A stretch of DNA of 64,000 nt, taken from Rhabdophis nuchalis. Lineage: Eukaryota; Chordata; Lepidosauria; Squamata; Natricidae. Positions 11,096-22,050 of the stretch are shown here, in pieces. The first letter of the stretch is position 1. The number at the start of each line of letters is the position of its first letter. The translations under genes were made by a program, and so were the position numbers. The notes beneath the pieces are model-generated. The model was not told where the DNA came from and did not search any database. It was given only the letters and a program-made list of their open reading frames with translations. Location: the NCBI GenBank assembly GCA_039707465.1, contig CM077645.1, positions 167,105,503-167,169,502 of the forward strand. The letters run 5' to 3'.

Positions 11096-11880
11096 CTACT
11101 TCCTCCTGTCAGCTGTCAAATGGCAGCTTCTTGATAGAGCATCTGCCAACAGGTTCTTCCCTGCTGGTATATATTTCAGCTCAAATCTGAAGCGCTTGAA
11201 GTATTGAGCCCAGCAGACCTGTTTGGGAGACAGTTTCCTGGGGGTCTTCAGGGCCTCAACATTTTTGTGATCAGTCCAGACCTTGAAAAGCACTTTTCTC
11301 CCCTCTAGGAAATGTTTCCAGAACAGTAAGGCCCGGCGGATCACGTAAGCTTCTTTCTCCCAAATAGCCCATCGTCTCTCCATGTCAGTGAGCTTTTTAG
11401 ACACATATGCACAGGGCAGCAGTTTTCTTTATCATTCCTTGGTTAGAGTACTACAGCCACAGCCACGTTGCTGGCATCGGCCTGGATGATAAATTGCTTC
11501 TCGGGGTCTGGGTGCTGCAGGATTGGGTCCTGGGCAAACAACCTCTTTTTAAAGGCTTTCTGGCAGTTCATTGTCTAAGCAGTGGGCTGCATTGGCTGCT
11601 GCTTGGTTGTAGGAGACCCCGTTTTCAGTAATTCTGTTAGGGATAGAACAATCTCTGCAAAAGCAGGAATAAATTGTCTGTAAAAGTTAGTGAATCCCAG
11701 GAAACTTTGAAGTTGTCTGTGAGTGCATAGGGGTTGCCAGTCGAGTACTGCTCTCATTTTTCCTGGATCTATTTCCACTCCTCCGCTAGAGATTCAGTAT
11801 CTCAGGTAGTCTAAGGAGGTGAAATTCACACTTTGAGAGTTTAGTGTAAAGTTTGGCGGCCAGAAATGTTTTCACTTTGA
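11096..11880 (-). pseudogene. Gypsy RT C-terminal part and RNase H remnant
   Basis: On the minus strand the RT end reads KLSKCEFHLL then EIDPGKMRAVLDWQP and LQSFLGFTNFYRQFIP (11850-11640), the usual Gypsy thumb/connection region. After frame breaks the RNase H reads KKLTDMERRWAIWEKEAY and FKVWTDHKNVEAL and closes with LLADALSR (11404-11115). It is non-functional because of several frame changes. Confidence 0.75.
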
Positions 11881-13165
11881 CACGTTTCGTAGGTTCACCA
11901 TCGCTGCTTTAGGTTAATCAAATGCTAATATATAAACTCATTAGTGGCTGTAGTCCTCGCAGAGGAATAGGAGTGGGAGAACAAGTCAGGGACTAAGTGG
12001 GAATGTTTCCACTGGAAGAAGCTGGAGGCACAAGTCTGCCAATATAACATATTTTTTCAAATCATATTTTTTGCAACACCTTGCAAAGTCCACATTTAAG
12101 ATCTGGAGAAAACATCTAGAACAGGCACCTAAATTTTCTCAGCTGCTAGGAGATGATGAAAATACAGGCAGTGACACTTAAACATATCCTCTGAAAAAGC
12201 TTAGTAAGCCATCTTCATTCTAGAGCAAGAAGGCTATGTCAAATTATCTGGTATCTTCAGATTCTTTAAATAAGTGTTATCTGGCATTTATTGCATACTT
12301 AGAGATAAATTTGTCTCATGACAGACAAGTTCTTTTTAAAAATATTACAATAAGAATGGAATTATAGGTGCCCAAACATTTTCCCTGATGTTTGTCAGGT
12401 TTTTGAGACCACACAACCTTCTACATTAAAATAAAATTTAGAAAGGGAAATTTGGCCAACCTTCAGCATCTTTTATTCCCAAATGGTTACATAAGAATTC
12501 TTAAACATGCAAAAAGGCTAATATGACTTACTTGTAATGTCTACACACCTGCCTAGAAAAAAAGGGAATAAAATGATAAAAATGATAAATTGAAATAATC
12601 TATAAGTGATGGCAGATAGGATTCAGCTAAAATACTAGTTTGTTGGTTATGTCCTATATGTATTTTATAAATGAAATGGATAACCCGACCAGTAGCCTTT
12701 CTGCAATATATTTCTAAAGTTATAAATATATCCCAGGGCAGAAAATTAAAGTTCCTACTCTATTATTGTATGCGTAATGCAACTTACTTCTGTCAAAGCT
12801 TCATGACTCCCAGACCTCTGAGAATGTCACAAACAATTATAAGATGAAGTTCAGACTATGCCCTCAAAAGAAAGGCAATTTGGATTGGTTCAGTCATCTC
12901 ACTATACTGTAGTGTGGTTTGTGTGTTTTTGAATTCATCCTGTTCCTACAAAGAAACTTATATTATGTCCACATTTGCTATGTTTGAGATCTTATTGTGG
13001 CTAAGCACTTTCCAGCCAAGGAGTATAGCAGAAATAAGGTCTGCCAGTTGGGAATCAAGAAAATGTCAAATACTGTACTATTAAGTAGAAGAAATGAATA
13101 AACAGAGTAGAAATTAGATCTGGTCTAAGTAATCAGTCCTAGCATATGAAATTGGACTTCTAGTA
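11881..13165. other. Unassigned intronic DNA
   Basis: Sequence beyond the Gypsy remnant. No named element or coding segment could be supported. Confidence 0.4.
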
Positions 13166-13169
13166 ATAA

Positions 13170-13176
13170 TAATCTA

Positions 13177-13267
<91 letters not shown>
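13170..13267. repeat. (ATT)n microsatellite
   Basis: An almost uninterrupted run of about 30 TTA/ATT units. It directly precedes the Helitron-like copy. Confidence 0.97.
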
Positions 13268-13270
<3 letters not shown>

Positions 13271-13992
13271 AAAATGGTGTGTGTATGTATGTTCCAGCAT
13301 AACTCTGGAACACCTTGAACAATTTCAACCAAACTTGGTACATAGGTGACTTACCCTCTGGAAACAGATGCTGGGAGGGGGTAAGACACCCCTGAGGTGT
13401 GTGTGTCTGTGTGTTCCAGCATAACCCTGGAACACATGGCCCGTTAAGGAGACCGAGTGCAGCGTCCTAAACTGGCATTTCTTTGTGATGTCAGTTCCCT
13501 CACAGCTTCCTCTGGAAAGCCAGCCATGACGTTCGTCCTCCAGTGGACCAATGGGAAAACGCCTGATGGATTTGGGGCAAGATGGTCGTAGACAAGGAGG
13601 GAAAGAGGAGCGCATGGAAAGAGGAAGGAAGAGGACAGGGATGATGGGCATGGGAGTAATGGGAAGAAAGGCCCCTCCCAATGGCTCCCTGTCAGACAAA
13701 TGCTTCAGGCAAAGTGCCAGGATCGTAGACAGGGCAGGAAAGAGAAGTGCATGGAAGGGGGAATGGAGAGGGCAGGGATGATGGGCATGGGAGTAAGGGG
13801 AAGAAAGACCCCTGTCAGACAAACACTTTGGAGCAAAGTGCCAGGATCGTAGACAGGGCGGGAAAGAGGAATGCATGGGAGTGGGAAGGGAGAGGGTGGG
13901 GATGATGGGCGTGGGAGTAGGGGGAAGAAAGGCCCATCAGAAAAACGCTTCAATGTCTATAAATACACAGGCAACGCTGGGTCATCAGCTAG
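13268..13992 (+). mobile_element. Non-autonomous Helitron-like element with internal minisatellite
   Basis: The 3' end is Helitron-like: a short GC hairpin in acacaggcaacgctgggt (stem mismatched at one base), six bases, then CTAG at 13989-13992, followed by T as expected for A/T target insertion. The 5' part carries 'ttccagcataactctggaac' and 'caaccaaacttggtac', which recur inverted in the copy at about 59997-60376. No Rep/helicase coding is visible. The exact 5' end next to the microsatellite is not defined. Confidence 0.65.
13556..13955. repeat. Minisatellite, about 122-bp period, about 3 copies
   Basis: The marker 'cagacaaa/cgctt..gcaaagtgccaggatcgtagacag' recurs at about 13692, 13815 and (degenerate) 13936, with an earlier partial unit from about 13556. 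Each unit is purine-rich, with 'gggatgatgggcatgggagtaa'. It lies within the Helitron-like element, and the frames across it are repeat artefacts. Confidence 0.8.
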
Positions 13993-15334
13993 TCAATAAT
14001 AAAACACACATTCAAAAATTGCTTCCAGAACTGAATTACCTCCAAATGAAAGTTTATATCTCAAGTCCTATTCTAACTAGTTAGATTGTATTTGCTCAGA
14101 TCAGCACTCAGGCATTTTTTGAAATAACATCAACACCCAATAGACCATTATTTCCCAGATAGCCTTTTCCTGCAGTCTTGTGCTCTAGTGTCCCATTGTG
14201 TATCCTAAAGATACACAATGGGACATTTTTTGCTATTTTTATATAAGTAATCTCTGCTTTACTTAAACTGTGGAATGCTTCTGTACGACTTTTAATTCTT
14301 TGGTTTTTAATGTTTGTATTGCTTCCATAGCAGTTTTAGGTTTTTTAGATTTTTTGATGTTTAATTACAAGCAGTCACATGCGAGAGATGGGCAGCTATA
14401 TAAATTGAATAAATACATTTGCTGCTTTTTACCATGATTAGTATCCTCCAAATACTTGATTTCCCCCCCAAGATTTCCTTGTGAGCCTTAAATATTTGTA
14501 GAACAGGATACATTTGTCAAGTTTTATAAAATACAAGCACACTTGCTAATTGATTAATGTGCCACTTTTAACCATGAATCAGTAAAAAAATGTAGTTTGG
14601 CTTGTTTTAGAATAAAATGTACTTGAGAGATTATATTTTTTCAAGTTAATTATGTTCACTGAAAATTTTTCTCTTTTACTATGTGAACAATTGTATCTAA
14701 CCATGAGGAAGTTAATGAGATATGTGCTATCCCACAATATAGTAACACCTGTAAGAATGGTATGCATACTTCAATTCACAGCAGTTTATAGGAATAATCA
14801 GTCATATTCTAAGCAAAATACATTTCTCTGTAAACAACAGAGAAACAGTTCAGTATTAGCATCTAGTTTGACAATATTCTCAGATTTTTAGAAATTAGTT
14901 GAATCTGTACATATTTTGTACAAAATAATGTGTTTAAGGCAACAAGTGAGCAGATAAAATACATTTGTTTTATATTTAAAATTGTTAATTAAAATGTGTA
15001 TCTATTTGTGTAAATAAAATTCATGGAAATAATGTAAGCAAACTGTAGGAAGGCTTTAGAAGGTAGCTCCCTTCATGGAAAGCTTTAATTAAAATTTACA
15101 AGTTTCAACTTCGGCAGGAGTGTTTACAGAGGCACCGAGTGAAGGGAGAGTATTATACCCATAGTAAATGAATGGCTAACTATAGATATGATCCTAAGGC
15201 AATGTACTTTATGCTGTGAGGATTTAAATACCTAATACTGTTCTCTCTCAATTTTTCTTTATTGATTAATAATCTCAAAGTATAAAATAATCCTTATTCT
15301 GTCTAAAAACATAAAATCATTCCCCACTATCCAG
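13993..15334. other. Unassigned intronic DNA
   Basis: AT-rich; apart from the hairpin at 14189-14225 nothing was recognised. Confidence 0.4.
14189..14225. repeat. Perfect 16-bp hairpin
   Basis: Arms 14189-14204 and 14210-14225 (tgtcccattgtgtatc and its reverse complement) flank a 5-base loop (ctaaa). The right arm is followed by a T-run. There are no recognisable transposon ends or target duplication. Confidence 0.85.
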
Positions 15335-15475
15335 TCAGAGCTGAACAAGTTTCTTGGATGAGAAGCGAAACTTCTTCAAAGAAAAAAAAAGAAAAACCAG
15401 AAAGTCCAGTTGCCTCTTGAAAAAGCAGCTTTGGGACAACCATGACCTGGATGATCGAGAATCTCCACAGACATT
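15335..15475 (+). mobile_element. Penelope-like element 3'-tail fragment
   Basis: The sequence 'ggatgagaagcgaaac...' followed by 'accagaaagtccagttgcc' and 'gacctggatga' matches the second copy at 30.66-30.77 kb. There it follows a GIY-YIG remnant, so I assign both to the 3' tail of a squamate Penelope-like element. An A-rich insertion is present near 15380. Confidence 0.55.
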
Positions 15476-16132
15476 TAAAAATGTAAAACATTCTTTATAC
15501 TAGATGTACTGCTATTTCTTCAGATCATCAACTATACTAATAGTGACTTCTGTTCTCCAAATACCTGCCTTAAGAAATTAAAATGGCTCCACCTATACAC
15601 ACAATTCAGAGCAATAAAGCAATGAGCACAATCACATTCCAGAGCAATCATAAAGTAAGATCAACTAGAGTACAATGCAACAGCATATTTATGAGAATGA
15701 AAGCCAACTCTGAACCCAGAAGAGAAAAGAAGACAATCTAAGTTTCCCTACCCTCAAAGCCTCCTCCAGAGCCTCAATCATTGTACACAGATTTGGAGGA
15801 TCTGAATCCAGAGAGGAGAATTAGTAGTAGTCTTGGAGTATGTATAGATGTCCACATCTATTTTATTGTATTGCATTTCATCCCTAAGGATTACCTTATT
15901 CAACTGAATCCATTCCCCAGTGAACCTCCTCATTATTTCCCAATTCTTGTCTCTAAATGACTGGTCCTTCTGATCATAGGCACACAAATCTTGTGACAAA
16001 GTACAAGGTATAAAGAGCAGCAGATGCCAGCATAGTATAAATAGCATCTATTAATGGTCTTAGATGGCTTTCATAGGAGAATCTCTGTGTTGAACAGGAA
16101 TGTACTCTAGAAGAAACAAGTAGTCTCTAGTG

Positions 16133-16415
16133 CTGTGATGACGAACCTATGGCATGTGTGCCAAAGGTGGCACACAGAGTCTTCTCTGTGGGCACGTGCG
16201 CCATCACCAGCTGCTCTTCATGTGCCAGCTAGTCTTCAGGGCCTGAAAATGGCCCCCCAAATGGTTGTTTTCCATGCTCTTTTGGGGGCTTTTTCAGACC
16301 CAAAACTGCCAAAAAACAAGCCTGCATGCACTGGCCAACTGGTCCTCGGAGTTCCAGTGCTCTGGCGCGCGTGCATGCACACATGTTCCGATTTGGGCTC
16401 TTGGTGCCATCACTG
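16133..16415. mobile_element. Non-autonomous hAT element (cagtgatggc family)
   Basis: The ends ctgtgatgacgaacctatgg and ggtgccatcactg match the family seen at 45386-45721. The flanking octamers ctctagtg (16125-16132) and ttctaata (16416-16423) agree at 5 of 8 positions, consistent with a decayed duplication. The interior is GC-rich with 'cccaaaactgccaaaaaac'. No transposase is present. Confidence 0.65.
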
Positions 16416-17769
16416 TTCTAATACTCTGGACCCATAGTTCAGATAAACACAGATGAGTTGTAAAGAGACAGTTTAACATGTACTTTCTCATTTGATGAGA
16501 TGGATTTTACCGATGGCAAATTGCAGTCTTGTTTCAATATTCATTTAGAATGTCTTTCCCCCCCACTTAATCTTAAGAGTCATTAGCTTTTTAGAATTAG
16601 ATTTGGTTAGTAACCTTGGGGCAACTCTTAATTACACAAGCGAATATCTCTTTACTTCTCCAACTTTAGCTCAATTCCTCCTAGCTAGCTTTATCACATA
16701 CTTCATTATTTATCCAAAGCAGCTATTGTCTCAATTTTTAATATCTTTCACTTGCATTGAAAATTGCATTTGAAATTGTGACTGTCACTCCAAAATCTGC
16801 TGTAAGGATTCTATTTGCTCCCTTAGTGCCATCTAATAATGCAGGATTATGTCCAGCTAGTCAGAGACTATGATTTAGAAACAATTATGGTTCTGCACCA
16901 TAACAAATTAAAATATTTTAACTGGTTTCTTTCTTTTAGACATATGAGGGAATTTTGGAGAACAAAAATAATATATAATTGTAACTATTTTGAATAGAAT
17001 AATGAGTGTGAAAGGTATCTGGTCTGATCTTATTTTGGAATGCACAGCCACTGATTCACTACTTAAAATGAACAAATCAAACACATGTGATTGCAGATTA
17101 TTTCTTCAGGGAAATCAGACGCTTCATTTAACTGTCCCTGTAGCATTCATGCTGTAAAAGCAGCATGCATAATGAGCTTCCTAGAGAGTTTAATTATTAA
17201 TTAAAATGTATCAACAAGCTAATTATAGAAAAATAGATTACCTTTTATAACTTTAAAATACTGGATGATTTCTATATTCAGAAAATTAAATTTCTTTTAT
17301 CTGTACTTCTTTGGTGAAAGCCCTCATTAAAAAAATGTCCTTGCCTATTAAACATGTAAGTACAACACATAAGAGGAGCAGGACTAGGAGGTGGCATCTC
17401 CAAGTAGGTCAGGTTTCTTGTCAATTTTGTGGGAGTTGCGAATTGCCTTAAAGGAAGCAAACTAATCTGATGCTTATCTGAAAGATTCCTCTCAAAAACA
17501 GTGCTAGAAAGCTATTTTCAACTGCTAAGTATCCAAATAATTTAAATTGCTTGATTACATAGTTTAACTTCAGAATTATTAAATCAATTGGACATACTTG
17601 GATTCTCAAGTACTCTGTAATGCTTTTAAATGCTTTATATAAAATACTTTAAATACATTATGTAAAAAATCTGCTGTAAGTAAGGACTGCTTAATGCTTT
17701 GGAAATAATTTGGAAAAGATTCTTTGGACTACACAGCACTGTAAGCATAACACCTCTAGTATGCTGCTC
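16416..17769. other. Unassigned intronic DNA
   Basis: AT-rich DNA without coding or clear repeat signals. Confidence 0.4.
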
Positions 17770-18012
17770 TTTAAAGCAACCACAGTGGTTGGTATCTTGG
17801 TAACACACTAACTTTGGTAGTCAGAGCATTTTGATGCGAAAATGTTGTTCCAGTACTCATTATTTGATACTCGATGCACAAGTTAGAACTTGTTGGTGTC
17901 TGCTGCCTTGTTACTCATTACATTATCCTTTATGGGGAAAATTTGTTTAGTACTCAATTTTTGATACTTCATGTGCATCCCAGAACCAATTAACAATGAA
18001 TACTGAGGTACC
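17770..18012. mobile_element. Possible MITE (cagtggt-acctcg-like family)
   Basis: The left side 'cagtggttggtatcttggtaac' and right side 'caatgaatactgaggtaccag' look like decayed inverted ends of a widespread squamate MITE. The interior has 'gtactcattatttgatac' repeated in variant form. No clear duplication was found. Confidence 0.3.
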
Positions 18013-18859
18013 AGTACCAGTATCTCTCTTTTTATGTTGTGACAGCTGTCAGGTGAACCTGAAGGAAAAATATGGCTGCCTTAATGAGTTGCAGAGAAGG
18101 GCTACGTTTTCATCCTCCTCTAATACAAAATCCTATTTTGGGATAAGGTCCAAAACACTGAACCGATTTGGTTTAAATCTTAGTTTGAATTCTTTTATGC
18201 TCATCAATTCCTCTCATTTCCACAATAAACAAGTATTATTTCACTTATTTATTCCATTTATCTTAACATTCTCATGGTTCCTTTATCCATTATAAATGCA
18301 CACCATCTTTTCTCAAAAGGACATCACCAATTGTGATGAAAAATATATTTAAGATTTTACACTTAAAAACAACCCTGTTATTAACAATCGGATCTGTCCA
18401 TATTCTCAAAATGACAGCACAGGGATTCTTTACATTTCATATCAATAAGGTCACCATAGACCATATACTTTTATGCTAGCAATCATAAACTGGGACATCT
18501 TTTCTCTTGTGCTGCTTGGTTAGGACACCTACAGTTTCATCCTATAATACAATTTTTCTTGCTGGACAGAAATAAAAGCATCAGGTCATCTGGAGGAGAA
18601 AAATAACTGGAGACCCGGAAATAATACACAGAAGTGGGGGGGACAAGGCTGGAAGATTACATGATTGAAGAACTGCATGAATCCCGAGAATGCAGTTTCG
18701 ACTCGGGGAGGCATGGCAGAAAGGTGCTTTGTTCAAAGCAGGCATCCGCGCCAGAGCAGGCAATTTGGGTTTAAATACCATCCTATCACAAAGCAACACC
18801 CCCCAATTCAGCCACCCGCTGATTACTATTTTTTTTAACACTGTCATGTGTCATCTTTG
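18013..18859. other. Intron 1 sequence next to GNAL exon
   Basis: No repeat is identified; composition shifts from AT-rich to GC-rich near 18.86 kb. Confidence 0.4.
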
Positions 18860-18906
18860 AAAGCAGCCAGCGCCACCTGTGCGCTAAGGCGAGGCAAGGC
18901 GGGGTA

Positions 18907-18916
18907 GTACGTACCC
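18907..18916 (-). other. GNAL: 5' splice donor of GNAL exon 1
   Basis: On the minus strand the exon ends ...TTGG and is followed by GTACGTAC. The donor splits a Gly codon after its first base (phase 1), the position used in GNAS/GNAL genes. Reading through the donor stays open for only 23 further codons before a stop, so the exon boundary is real. No exon 2 is visible in the remaining 18.9 kb of the window. Confidence 0.85.
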
Positions 18917-19473
18917 AACAGCAGCAGGCGGTGCGTTTGCTTGTATTCCCGCTTCTGTTCCTTGAGCGCCCGGTCAATGCTCTTGCTGACTCGCCTCGCT
19001 TCCTTCTCCGCCTCCCGCTCTTCCAAGCGTCCCTTCTCCCAGGGTTTCTGCATCGCCAGAGACTGTTGTTTGCCAGCGGCGGGCTTGGCCTGAGATGCCG
19101 GCGGCCCCTGCGGCGATTCCCGTTCTTTCTCCCGGGGAGCCGCCCCGTTCCCTTCTCCGTTTTGCAGGAGCAGCAGCGGCCCGTCCGCCTCCCCCGCGCG
19201 CGGCTTTCCAGCGGCTCCTTCGCTCCCGCCGCTGCTGCTGTTGCTGCTGCTTCCTTTCGCTGCGCTTCTGACTTTGGGTCTCCCGGCCTGGGCTCCGGGT
19301 AGGAGAGGCGGCGGCGCCGCCCGAGCCGAGGGTTCTGCCGTGGGCGGTGGCGATGGCTGTTGTTCTGTCTCCGAGGTGGTCGTGGCGGCAGCGCTGGAGA
19401 TGGAGCCACCGCCTGCTGCTGCTGTGCCGGGTTCGCCAAAGAGCCGCGGACGCAGGCTGTAGCAGAGCCCCAT
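18915..19473 (-). CDS. GNAL: GNAL first coding exon, long (XL) G-alpha-olf isoform, partial CDS
   Basis: This exon encodes the N-terminal extension of a Gs/olf-class heterotrimeric G-protein alpha subunit, which couples odorant and dopamine/adenosine receptors to adenylyl cyclase at the plasma membrane. The product begins MGLCYSLRP, matching the known start of the GNAL long isoform, with Gly2 and Cys4 as likely lipidation sites. Residues about 15-140 are low-complexity Ser/Ala/Gly/Pro/Gln. Residues about 144-183 form the charged alpha-N helix (EEREAEKEARR...SIDRALKEQKRE) that contacts G-beta-gamma, then THRLLLL leads to the P-loop in exon 2. The ATG has G at -3 and G at +4. The exon holds 186 codons plus one base and ends TTGG|GTACGT, a phase-1 donor as expected for GNAS/GNAL exon 1. 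The human extension is shorter by my recollection, so the low-complexity part looks expanded here. GNAS XL is the main alternative, but the start and the KSIDRALKEQKRE region favour GNAL. Confidence 0.9.
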
Positions 19474-19568
19474 GTCTGGATGGCCCTTCGGGGAGCGAAG
19501 GAAGCGGGCGCACGTCTGGGCTAGCGGCGGGAAAGGAGGGACTCAACGCTTAGCGTTGTCCCCGCGCG

Positions 19569-19640
19569 TCAGGGCCGGGGGGGTGGGGGTGCGCCTGGGA
19601 GCCCCTCCTCATAAGCCCGCTGCAGCTTCTGCTGGGCCAT
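19569..19640 (-). other. Candidate uORF (23 codons) upstream of GNAL ATG
   Basis: An ATG at 19640-19638 on the minus strand opens a 23-codon frame (MAQQKLQRAYEEG..., proline-rich end) that closes with TGA at 19571-19569, about 96 bases before the GNAL ATG. If transcription starts upstream of 19640, this could reduce or regulate GNAL translation. Whether it lies in the mRNA is unknown. Confidence 0.35.
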
Positions 19641-19720
19641 TTTGCATTTTCCTCCCCTCTCCTCCGGACAAGAGCAGGAGCAGCTGCGGCGGTGTTGGTT
19701 GGGCGGCGGCGGTGGTAGTT

Positions 19721-21232
19721 CCTCGCCTCAGATCACCTGACACGGAGCCACCGTCGGGTCCACTCCACCTTACCGTAAATACGCCGGTGCGTGTCCACCG
19801 CGTAGCTAAAAGCTATAGAAGAATTGGAGGGGGGACCTGATGTGTACACATGTGCGTAGTAAACTGGCGCGCAGAGCTCGCGTTCAAGGAGGGGTCGTCC
19901 TTCACACACAGACACAACGCGCGCGCACGCGGAACTAGTAGGCCAAATCGTGTTATCCCGCAGAGACGGAGCTGTTATCTATTCAGAGAGCTGCTGGCTC
20001 CTTGAGATAGTCGCAGAGGCGGACAACCTTGCCTTTCTTCCACGCTTTCAGAGGCAATCATTTCAGTGCAAAAGGCTTCACAACCAGTGGCCCTTCCCAG
20101 TCAACAAATCATAGGAAGAATGAACAGATTTACAGTGTTCTCCCTTTACCTCCTACTATCAAACGAGACATGCGAATTGCTTATTTCCCCCCCAACAAAA
20201 TCAGGATTTCCTCAAACATCCCGCCCCCCTCTGATTTTCTCACCATTTGCCTTCCATGTATGTACGATTAGCACGCCAAGAATGCTAAAAGTCATTTTAT
20301 GGATATTCTAATAACTGAACTTCCAATATTATACTTCTTTCATAGATTCCAGCAGCCTAAAAAAATGATATTTTGTGTGAATTTTGGCATGTCCTGCCAG
20401 CTTTTAAATATTTTCAATAAAAGTCTTTTAGTGGTAGAAGTACTGATGAACTGTGCTAGCTTTGATAAAAAGTACTGTGTACAAATAAAAGTCATTCTCA
20501 GTTTATGTCTTCTCTTCTAATAGTGCTTATTCAAGTAATTTAAAATAATCAAGTGTCAATCAAAGTCCTTCAACATTGGGCTTCAACATTGACAGATTTT
20601 AAGAACACGGACTGATATTTTGGGTTTGGTTGATCACTTAGGAAATTCAGATAGGGCTCACTGATTCACCAATTGACTAATAAAAGAAATGTAATCAATT
20701 ATTTTTAATAATGTTATTGAGTATCTTATACAAATAAAACTAATATAATCTATATAAAATAAAAATATATTAAGAAAAAATCTTAGAAACAAAAATATGC
20801 AGAAAAAGGAGAAAAAAAGAAAAACCTCCTCTATTTCACCATGGATCAAAATGAAAAAATTATGGCTACCTCTAAAACTAAAACCAATTATATCTTCAAC
20901 CCATATCCTCCTCCATTCTCTATAAACCAATCTCTAAAGCCTCATCTCTCCATCTTAATTAGCAAATATCCGTTAAGGGTTATCAGAAATAACAGTGTAA
21001 CTTTTACAAATTGTATCTACTAAACCCAATTTTAATCCCTCCTATTAATTTATTTTTCCCTTTCTGTTCAAACATATCTTCTCTATTTCCTCTCTTCAAA
21101 TAAGCAAAATCTTGAACACTTTGTCATGCAATCCTAATCAACAAAAATCCATTAAACATTACCAAAAATAGAGTTTTGTATTATTTCTCCCAATAATATT
21201 TAGCTTCCCAAAAGACCTACCATGTTTTCCCC
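19721..21232. other. Upstream flank of GNAL, unassigned
   Basis: After the CpG island the sequence becomes AT-rich. The block around 20650-21230 and 21450-21900, rich in 'ctctatttc' and 'aaataagcaaaa' type words, may be an old LINE 3' UTR split by the MITE at 21233, but I cannot prove it. Confidence 0.3.
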
Positions 21233-21450
21233 AAAATAAGACAGGGTATTATTATCTTTTGACCTCCAAAATAAGCACTTGGCCTTATTTTTGTGGAGGT
21301 CTTTTTTTTTTTTGGAGGTGCAGGAGGCCGCGAGCATGGTCACCTCATGGCTGGCTGCTGTGTTGCAATATTTTCAGAAAGGGCTTGGGAGGGCTTATTT
21401 CAGTGCACACACTCAAAAGGAAGTCTTATTTTGAGGGAAACAGGATAACA
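21233..21450. mobile_element. MITE, 'cccaaaataagac' family, copy 1
   Basis: Ends 'tgttttccccaaaataagac' and 'gtcttattttgagggaaaca' are inverted repeats. The interior shares 'aggtgcaggaggc' and 'ggtcac..catggctg' with the copy at 22051-22280 in the same orientation. The target duplication is not resolved. Confidence 0.65.
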
Positions 21451-22050
21451 TCTCCTTTCTCTTACTGTCTTTTGCGTCTTCTCTCAGAATCATTGATATC
21501 TTTGACAAGCACAGTTTGTAATTCCAGTAAAAGAAAGTTATTCACATCATTGTTCATATTCTCACTCGTTCTCATGAAATATTTGAAACTTAAATAAGTC
21601 CTTTGCTAAATCTCATGTAGAGAGGTTATCTACATCATTCTTCTGGTTTAATATTTGTATGTAATTTGTGATTATTAAATCATCACCCAGTTTCATTTGC
21701 AAATCTATTACTTCCATCTCTTTCTTATTGACTTATCATTTTAAAATCCACATTCAAATCAATTTCATTTTTTTTCAGTGGAAATTTTCTGTAACAACAA
21801 CTTTCAATTCTATAATAACATAACTTTATGATTACATCTTTGGCCCTATCATCTTAGAACTCACTTAAGGTAGCCATTGATATATTTTTCTTTAGTATCC
21901 AACTTTCAAAGTCATCTTATCAGTTGCTTGGCCTGAAATGCTGGCGGCATCTCAGTATTTTCCACAGGAAAATATTTAATTAGATTCTTAAATTAAATTA
22001 AAAATTAAATTAATTATTTTAATTAACTCCAAAGTCATTATTTAACTACT

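Larger units (their letters stand above)
9246..11880 (-). mobile_element. Ty3/Gypsy chromovirus, degenerate 3' half of pol plus downstream DNA
   Basis: Minus-strand remnants follow Gypsy order from high to low coordinates: end of RT (11880-11575), RNase H (11404-11096), integrase (about 10589-10200), integrase C-terminus (10201-9851) and chromodomain (about 9785-9597). The stretch 9246-9596 then leads toward what I infer is the 3' LTR, continued at 1062-935 beyond the DIRS insertion. Frameshifts are frequent. The 5' part is missing above 11880. Confidence 0.75.
18860..19720 (-). promoter_or_regulatory. GNAL: CpG island promoter and 5' UTR of GNAL XL transcript
   Basis: This is the only long GC- and CpG-rich stretch outside transposons, and it sits over the GNAL first exon and the sequence just upstream of its ATG. 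I see no clear TATA box near the expected start, which fits a CpG-island promoter. The transcription start is not determinable from sequence; the island above 19473 would hold the 5' UTR and core promoter. Confidence 0.65.

Noticed and set aside
13325..13953. Proline/serine-rich minus-strand frames of 183 and 82 codons
   Set aside because: They repeat with the 122-bp minisatellite inside the Helitron-like element; no start context or family match.
15778..16047. 89-codon minus frame starting MLFILCWHLLLFIPC, like a signal peptide
   Set aside because: No splice sites, homologue or promoter evident; a hydrophobic start alone in AT-rich DNA is not enough.
1..18914. Search for the short-isoform GNAL first exon or exon 2 in the intron
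   Set aside because: No minus-strand segment with the expected GAGESGKS P-loop or a second CpG-rich exon was seen; these must lie beyond the window.
18786..19546. Two further long open minus-strand frames overlapping the GNAL exon, reminiscent of the ALEX frame in GNAS
   Set aside because: Both frames have only TTG at their first position and no ATG before the exon end. High GC content lowers stop frequency, so openness is expected by chance. No coding claim can be made.
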